Shown here: positions 39,765 through 43,148 of the stretch, piece after piece
Layout: each line of letters starts with the position of its first letter
How positions within the stretch are numbered: position 1 is the stretch's first letter
Assembly (NCBI GenBank): GCA_002069785.1
Contig: MWCA01000053.1
Location: forward strand, 1-43,148
Source: Lentisphaerae bacterium ADurb.Bin242
GTDB lineage: Bacteria > Verrucomicrobiota > Lentisphaeria > Victivallales > UBA1829
Direction: 5' to 3'
DNA length: 43,148 nt
Made by a program: the position numbers and the translations under genes
The notes under the pieces: generated by a model
Seen by the model: only the letters and a program-made list of their open reading frames with translations
Told to the model about the DNA's origin: nothing
The model's database searches: none

Positions 39765-40865
39765 ATGATTACAGCCGAATGTCCGGACGCTTTTCTTTCC
39801 TCGGATACCCCTTCCGTGGAGACCGTGACCCTGAAGGCGCGTTCCTTCACCTTGACGACCCTTCCGGTGGAGGTCGGTGAACTTTCCGAAGCCGTCGCCC
39901 TGTCCGGCAAGCGCCGCCTTCATCATTCGGAGGACGGCTCCGAACTCACGCTGGAACTGAGCAACACCATTCCTTTCGGCGCGGAGCCGGAAGTCTGCCG
40001 CCGGATCCATGTTTCCAACGGGCTGATGAGCGTGTCCATGGACATCGTCATGAGAAACGCCTGTGCGTTTTCCTCTCTTTCCGCAGGGGGGCTCCGGATT
40101 GCCGGCGACATCCGCCGGATCGGCTGGATCCACCCGCCGAAAAAGGGGTCGGGCATCACCCGTCCGATTCATTCGGATTTTGTCGCGGTTCCGGAAAACG
40201 AAGTCCTGTATGAGGAATCGTATCCGCCGCTCGGCATGATCCTGGAGTCCGAAACGAAGCGTTTCGACTGGATGGTCGGAGACGATTTCTGGCGCTGGAC
40301 CAACGCCGGACGGCTGGGCGGCTTTTCCCGTTTCACGGTCACGAAGGAGAACGGCGGGATTTTGTTCCAATGGAAACTTTTCGACTTGAAGCCGGACATG
40401 GAGGCGCTGCCCGGGCGGAACTGGCGTCTGACCTGGGCGGCCGCATGGAAACCTCTCGCCCTTTCCGAACGGAAGACTCCCGGGAAAAGCTATGACCTGA
40501 CCGTCTGCAACTGGCCGACGCCGACGCTGGCCAGTTCGTCGGTCAAAAAAAGCCATGACGATGCCGCCGAACGCGGGTGTCTGTGTGCGGCCGCGACGCT
40601 CAATATCCTGAAAAAATGGGTGCGTTCGAATCTGGACTCCGTGAAGAAAGGCGATGTTTTCGCCCTGAACAACGTCCTGCCGGTGTACTGTGTGAACGCG
40701 GGACATCTCGACCGTGCGCGTCTGGTCTCCCTGCCGCACTGGGATATGATGTCGATTCTGGAGTTCCGCCGCTGGGCAAACCGCCTTCTGTCCAAAAGGG
40801 GGGCGTCCCTGGAGGTCCTGGCTCCGGAGAAGTCGCCTCTGCGCGGCTTCATGATCCTCGGCTGA
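39765..40865 (+). CDS. Unknown protein, beta-rich N-terminus
   Basis: 366 aa. I do not recognise the family. The first 240 residues alternate short hydrophobic and polar strands and carry many aromatics (IRRIGWIHPPKKG near 113, FDWMVGDDFWRWTNAGRLGG near 166, WRLTWAAAWKPL near 223), the look of a carbohydrate-binding or mutarotase-like sandwich. The last 100 residues are mixed helical with a Cys pair (RGCLCAAATLNILKKW). No signal peptide. Coupled to the nitroreductase gene by a three-base gap, last in the ychF operon. Confidence 0.6.
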   Translation: MITAECPDAFLSSDTPSVETVTLKARSFTLTTLPVEVGELSEAVALSGKRRLHHSEDGSELTLELSNTIPFGAEPEVCRRIHVSNGLMSVSMDIVMRNACAFSSLSAGGLRIAGDIRRIGWIHPPKKGSGITRPIHSDFVAVPENEVLYEESYPPLGMILESETKRFDWMVGDDFWRWTNAGRLGGFSRFTVTKENGGILFQWKLFDLKPDMEALPGRNWRLTWAAAWKPLALSERKTPGKSYDLTVCNWPTPTLASSSVKKSHDDAAERGCLCAAATLNILKKWVRSNLDSVKKGDVFALNNVLPVYCVNAGHLDRARLVSLPHWDMMSILEFRRWANRLLSKRGASLEVLAPEKSPLRGFMILG

Positions 40866-40889
40866 TCGACGGTCCGGACGGGACCCTTT

Positions 40890-41396
40890 TCAAACGCCGT
40901 CCTTTTTTTCCGCCGTTTTGTTTTTCTTCGTCCGGGAGCGGATCACAAGATTTCTGACGAACCAGTACGTCAGGGGAGTCATGACGAGAGTCAGAAGGGC
41001 TCCGCCGATGAAAAACGCGATGACAAGCTCCCTGCCGATTTCGAGCAGAGCGGAGTAATTTTGTTTTTTCAGAACCTCCTTGAATGCCTCCTCCACCGCG
41101 GCATAAGAGAGGTTTCCCCCGATCAGCTTGTCGCCGACATAACACTGGACGGGATAAATAATGAAAACGGTGAAGTGATTGCTGATAAAGGTTCCCAGGA
41201 CGGCGCCGATCTTGCTCCCTTTCAACAGGAATGCCGTCGGAATGGAACAGAGCAGCTGGAACCCGAAGGGGATCAGGCATCCGAAGAACATTCCGATGGC
41301 CCAGCCGCGGGCGATGTATTCGGGAGTCGCTTTTTCCTTGACGACTTTCGAATAAAGAAGAATCCATTTCTTCCATATCCATTGTTTTGCGGTCAT
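40890..41396 (-). CDS. DUF2062 membrane protein
   Basis: 168 aa. DUF2062 shows as TPEYIARGWAIGMFFGCLIP near residue 24, then FISNHFTVFIIYPVQCYVGD near 69, with two to three hydrophobic segments (the last, ELVIAFFIGGALLTLVMTPL, near 123) and a very basic tail (SRTKKNKTAEKKDG). Function of the domain is unsettled; it accompanies glycan-lipid or export genes in other bacteria. AAAGGA lies six bases before the ATG. It starts 11 bases after the Na/Pi transporter stop, so the two are cotranscribed. Confidence 0.85.
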   Translation of the reverse strand: MTAKQWIWKKWILLYSKVVKEKATPEYIARGWAIGMFFGCLIPFGFQLLCSIPTAFLLKGSKIGAVLGTFISNHFTVFIIYPVQCYVGDKLIGGNLSYAAVEEAFKEVLKKQNYSALLEIGRELVIAFFIGGALLTLVMTPLTYWFVRNLVIRSRTKKNKTAEKKDGV

Positions 41397-41407
41397 GCGG
41401 CTTCCTT

Positions 41408-43084
41408 TCAGATGACCAGTTTTTCCAGAGTTTCGGAGCGTTCGGCAATGTTGGCGACATGACGTGAAACCTTCTGGAATTCCGCCAGCATTTCAATGAA
41501 GAAAATACCGCTCACGGGATTGCAGGAGCCTTCCGCCAGACGCTTGAGATGGTTGGCCTCATATTCTCCGGCAAGCGATTTGATCTGTCGTTCCAGATCT
41601 TTGGCGAGGGCCAGATCGGCCGGAGAATTTTTTTCCAGCAGAAGCAGGGTGCATTCCACTTGTCTGCGGAGAATATCATAAAGTCCTGCGAGTTCCCGGC
41701 GCGCCGCTTCGCTCAGCCTGGCAAGGTCGGTTTTCAGATGTTTGATGATTCCCATGATCGTTTCCGTGTGGTCGCCGATGCGCTCCGCATCGTTGGTGCA
41801 GTGAATCAGAACCGGAATGGCGGTGGCCTGTTCCGGAGAAAGTTCTTTCTGCATCAGCATGGAAAGATAGTCGGTGATTTCCTGCTGGAGTTCATCCACC
41901 CGCTGTTCCCTGCGGTCCAGTTTCTGTGCTTTCGCCAAGGTTTTTTCATCGTCTTTTTCATAGGTGTCCCATGCGCAATCGATCATTTTCCATGCTTTTT
42001 TCAGCATTTTCCGCAGAGTGGCGGTTGTTTGCGCCAGCGCGATGGCGGGCGCTGCCAGCAGATTGGGTTCCAGGCGCTGGTATTTGATCTTTTTCTCGGT
42101 CCGGGGAATGATTTTCTCGCAGACTTTTGCCAGAAGCGGCACGAATGGGAGCAGGAGGAGGGTTGTGCAGACGTTGAAGACGGTATGCGCGTTGGCGATG
42201 TGACGGGGCAGGTCGCTGCTCCCGCTGAGATAATTGATCAGACTGAAGAATATGGGCGCGTCGGTGTCACCGGTCCTGATCCAGAAGGTGGAAACGGCCA
42301 ACAGGACGCCAATCACATTGAAGAGCGTATGGGCCAAGGCGGCCTGTTTGGCGATCCGGTTGGCCGGGATGGCCGCAAGCTGCGCGGTGACCGTGGTGCC
42401 GATGTTGGTGCCCAGAATCAGCGCAACGGCCGTATAGAAGTTCAGGAGACCGCCCGCGCCCATCGCGATGATGATGCCGCTGCAGGCGGAGCTGCTCTGG
42501 ATGATCAGGGTCGTGACGAGTCCGATCCCGATGGCTCCGAGGAGCGCGCCCGGCGGAATCCATCCGTTGACGGGAGCGCAGTCGAAGATCCGGAACGCGT
42601 TCATGAAGGCCTCGTTCTGGGAGAGCACCTTGAGTTCATCGCTCATGAAGGTCATTCCCATGAAAAGGAAGCCGAAGCCGATGACGGTGTCGCCCCAGCC
42701 CTGAACGGTCTGGTTATTGATGAAAACCAGCAGCAGGCCGAGGACGATGGAGGGCATGATGACCCAGCCGATGTCGAAGGCGACCAGCTGCGCGGTGATG
42801 GTCGTTCCGATATTCGCGCCGAAGATGATGCCGATTGCCTGAAGAAGATTCAGCAGGCCCGCGTTGACGAAGCCGACGACCATGACCGTCGTAGCGCTGG
42901 AAGACTGAATGATGGTAGTGACGACCGTTCCCGAGAGGACCCCCATGAAACGGTTGGCGGAGAAGAAGCGCAGAATCGCGCGCATCCTTTCGCCCGCGGC
43001 CTTGTGCAGACCGTCGCTCATCAGCTTCATTCCGAAGATGAAGATTGCCAGTCCGCCGAACACATTGATTAAAAGCGATGTCAT
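41408..43084 (-). CDS. Na/Pi cotransporter family protein with PhoU-like C-terminal domain
   Basis: 558 aa. It imports phosphate with sodium or, as in Bacillus-type relatives, acts in cyclic-dinucleotide-linked phosphate control. The N-terminal half has two inverted Na/Pi repeats, each with the QSSS signature: TIIQSSSATTVMVVGF near residue 55 and LIIQSSSACSGIIIAMG near 193. The C-terminal 200 residues are a PhoU-like helical bundle (TNDAERIGDHTETIMGIIKH near 441). ATG 43084 has AAAGGGG eight bases upstream; nine further codons of open frame lead to the next possible start. The last 64 bases of the window hold no other feature. Confidence 0.92.
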   Translation of the reverse strand: MTSLLINVFGGLAIFIFGMKLMSDGLHKAAGERMRAILRFFSANRFMGVLSGTVVTTIIQSSSATTVMVVGFVNAGLLNLLQAIGIIFGANIGTTITAQLVAFDIGWVIMPSIVLGLLLVFINNQTVQGWGDTVIGFGFLFMGMTFMSDELKVLSQNEAFMNAFRIFDCAPVNGWIPPGALLGAIGIGLVTTLIIQSSSACSGIIIAMGAGGLLNFYTAVALILGTNIGTTVTAQLAAIPANRIAKQAALAHTLFNVIGVLLAVSTFWIRTGDTDAPIFFSLINYLSGSSDLPRHIANAHTVFNVCTTLLLLPFVPLLAKVCEKIIPRTEKKIKYQRLEPNLLAAPAIALAQTTATLRKMLKKAWKMIDCAWDTYEKDDEKTLAKAQKLDRREQRVDELQQEITDYLSMLMQKELSPEQATAIPVLIHCTNDAERIGDHTETIMGIIKHLKTDLARLSEAARRELAGLYDILRRQVECTLLLLEKNSPADLALAKDLERQIKSLAGEYEANHLKRLAEGSCNPVSGIFFIEMLAEFQKVSRHVANIAERSETLEKLVI

Positions 43085-43148
43085 GAGAGTTCCCCTTTCC
43101 AGCCCGTTCAAAAGAGGAACGGCACCGTTTTTTGTGTGCGCGGGGGCG

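Noticed and set aside
1..43148. CRISPR arrays, tRNA, rRNA
   Set aside because: No regularly spaced repeats, cloverleaf-like sequences or rRNA-like stretches were seen by reading both strands.

Overview
The window is GC-rich, densely coded bacterial chromosome. It carries an AraC-type regulator beside an orphan TIM-barrel-like protein, a LacI/GH16/unknown-hydrolase/MFS locus, heptose-kinase and peptidoglycan genes of a Gram-negative-type envelope, an ACAD-EtfAB operon and an XPB-Bax1 pair. This fits the PVC superphylum, and Lentisphaerota (Victivallis-like) is my best guess. That placement is inference from gene style; no rRNA is present to prove it.

Layout. 1-1611: the N-terminus of an AraC-family regulator, diverging from an unknown protein. 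1664-3725: a more AT-rich patch with a DUF4143-type ATPase and a small AlpA/MerR-like DNA-binding protein. 3997-10449: rightward housekeeping genes, namely a PPi-PFK-like but ATP-type phosphofructokinase, a class II aldolase/SDR fusion, an orphan acetolactate synthase small subunit, and an XPB helicase overlapping a Bax1 (DUF790) nuclease. A nested inverted repeat closes this block at 10481-10543. 10596-17862: leftward block etfB-etfA-acyl-CoA dehydrogenase-rpoZ, a terminator-like hairpin, then purE, a GHL10-type glycosidase and an M20 amidohydrolase. 18072-20887: a DeoR regulator and heptose-7-phosphate kinase (leftward), diverging from a LOG-family protein. 20947-21862: an AT-rich islet of about 0.9 kb bounded by a 10-bp direct repeat, holding a gene fragment, a small membrane protein and short tandem repeats. 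21854-27772: leftward carbohydrate locus (lacI, GH16, unknown hydrolase, MFS) plus a serine beta-lactamase-fold protein with its own promoter. 27901-28124: a 5' remnant of a DHH-type phosphoesterase with an intact promoter, back to back with the thiH promoter. 28156-30729: thiH and a phosphohexomutase.

The most unusual region is 30948-35056. It holds five intact Mu-like head genes: portal, protease with nested scaffold, cement protein, major capsid and gp36. They sit between a phosphohexomutase and murD. No terminase, MuF, tail, lysis, integrase or transposase gene lies nearby. The genes overlap or are tightly spaced, have strong ribosome sites, and have a clean terminator directly after the capsid gene. 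This looks like a maintained capsid module (domesticated head, split gene-transfer-agent locus, or satellite) rather than random decay, but the function is inference.

35073-43084: murD (leftward), then ychF-murJ-nitroreductase-unknown (rightward), and a leftward pair of a Na/Pi cotransporter and a DUF2062 membrane protein. Several promoters share the -10 hexamer TATAGT, often as TGCTATAGT with a TTGC-type -35, and probably reflect the main sigma factor of this organism.
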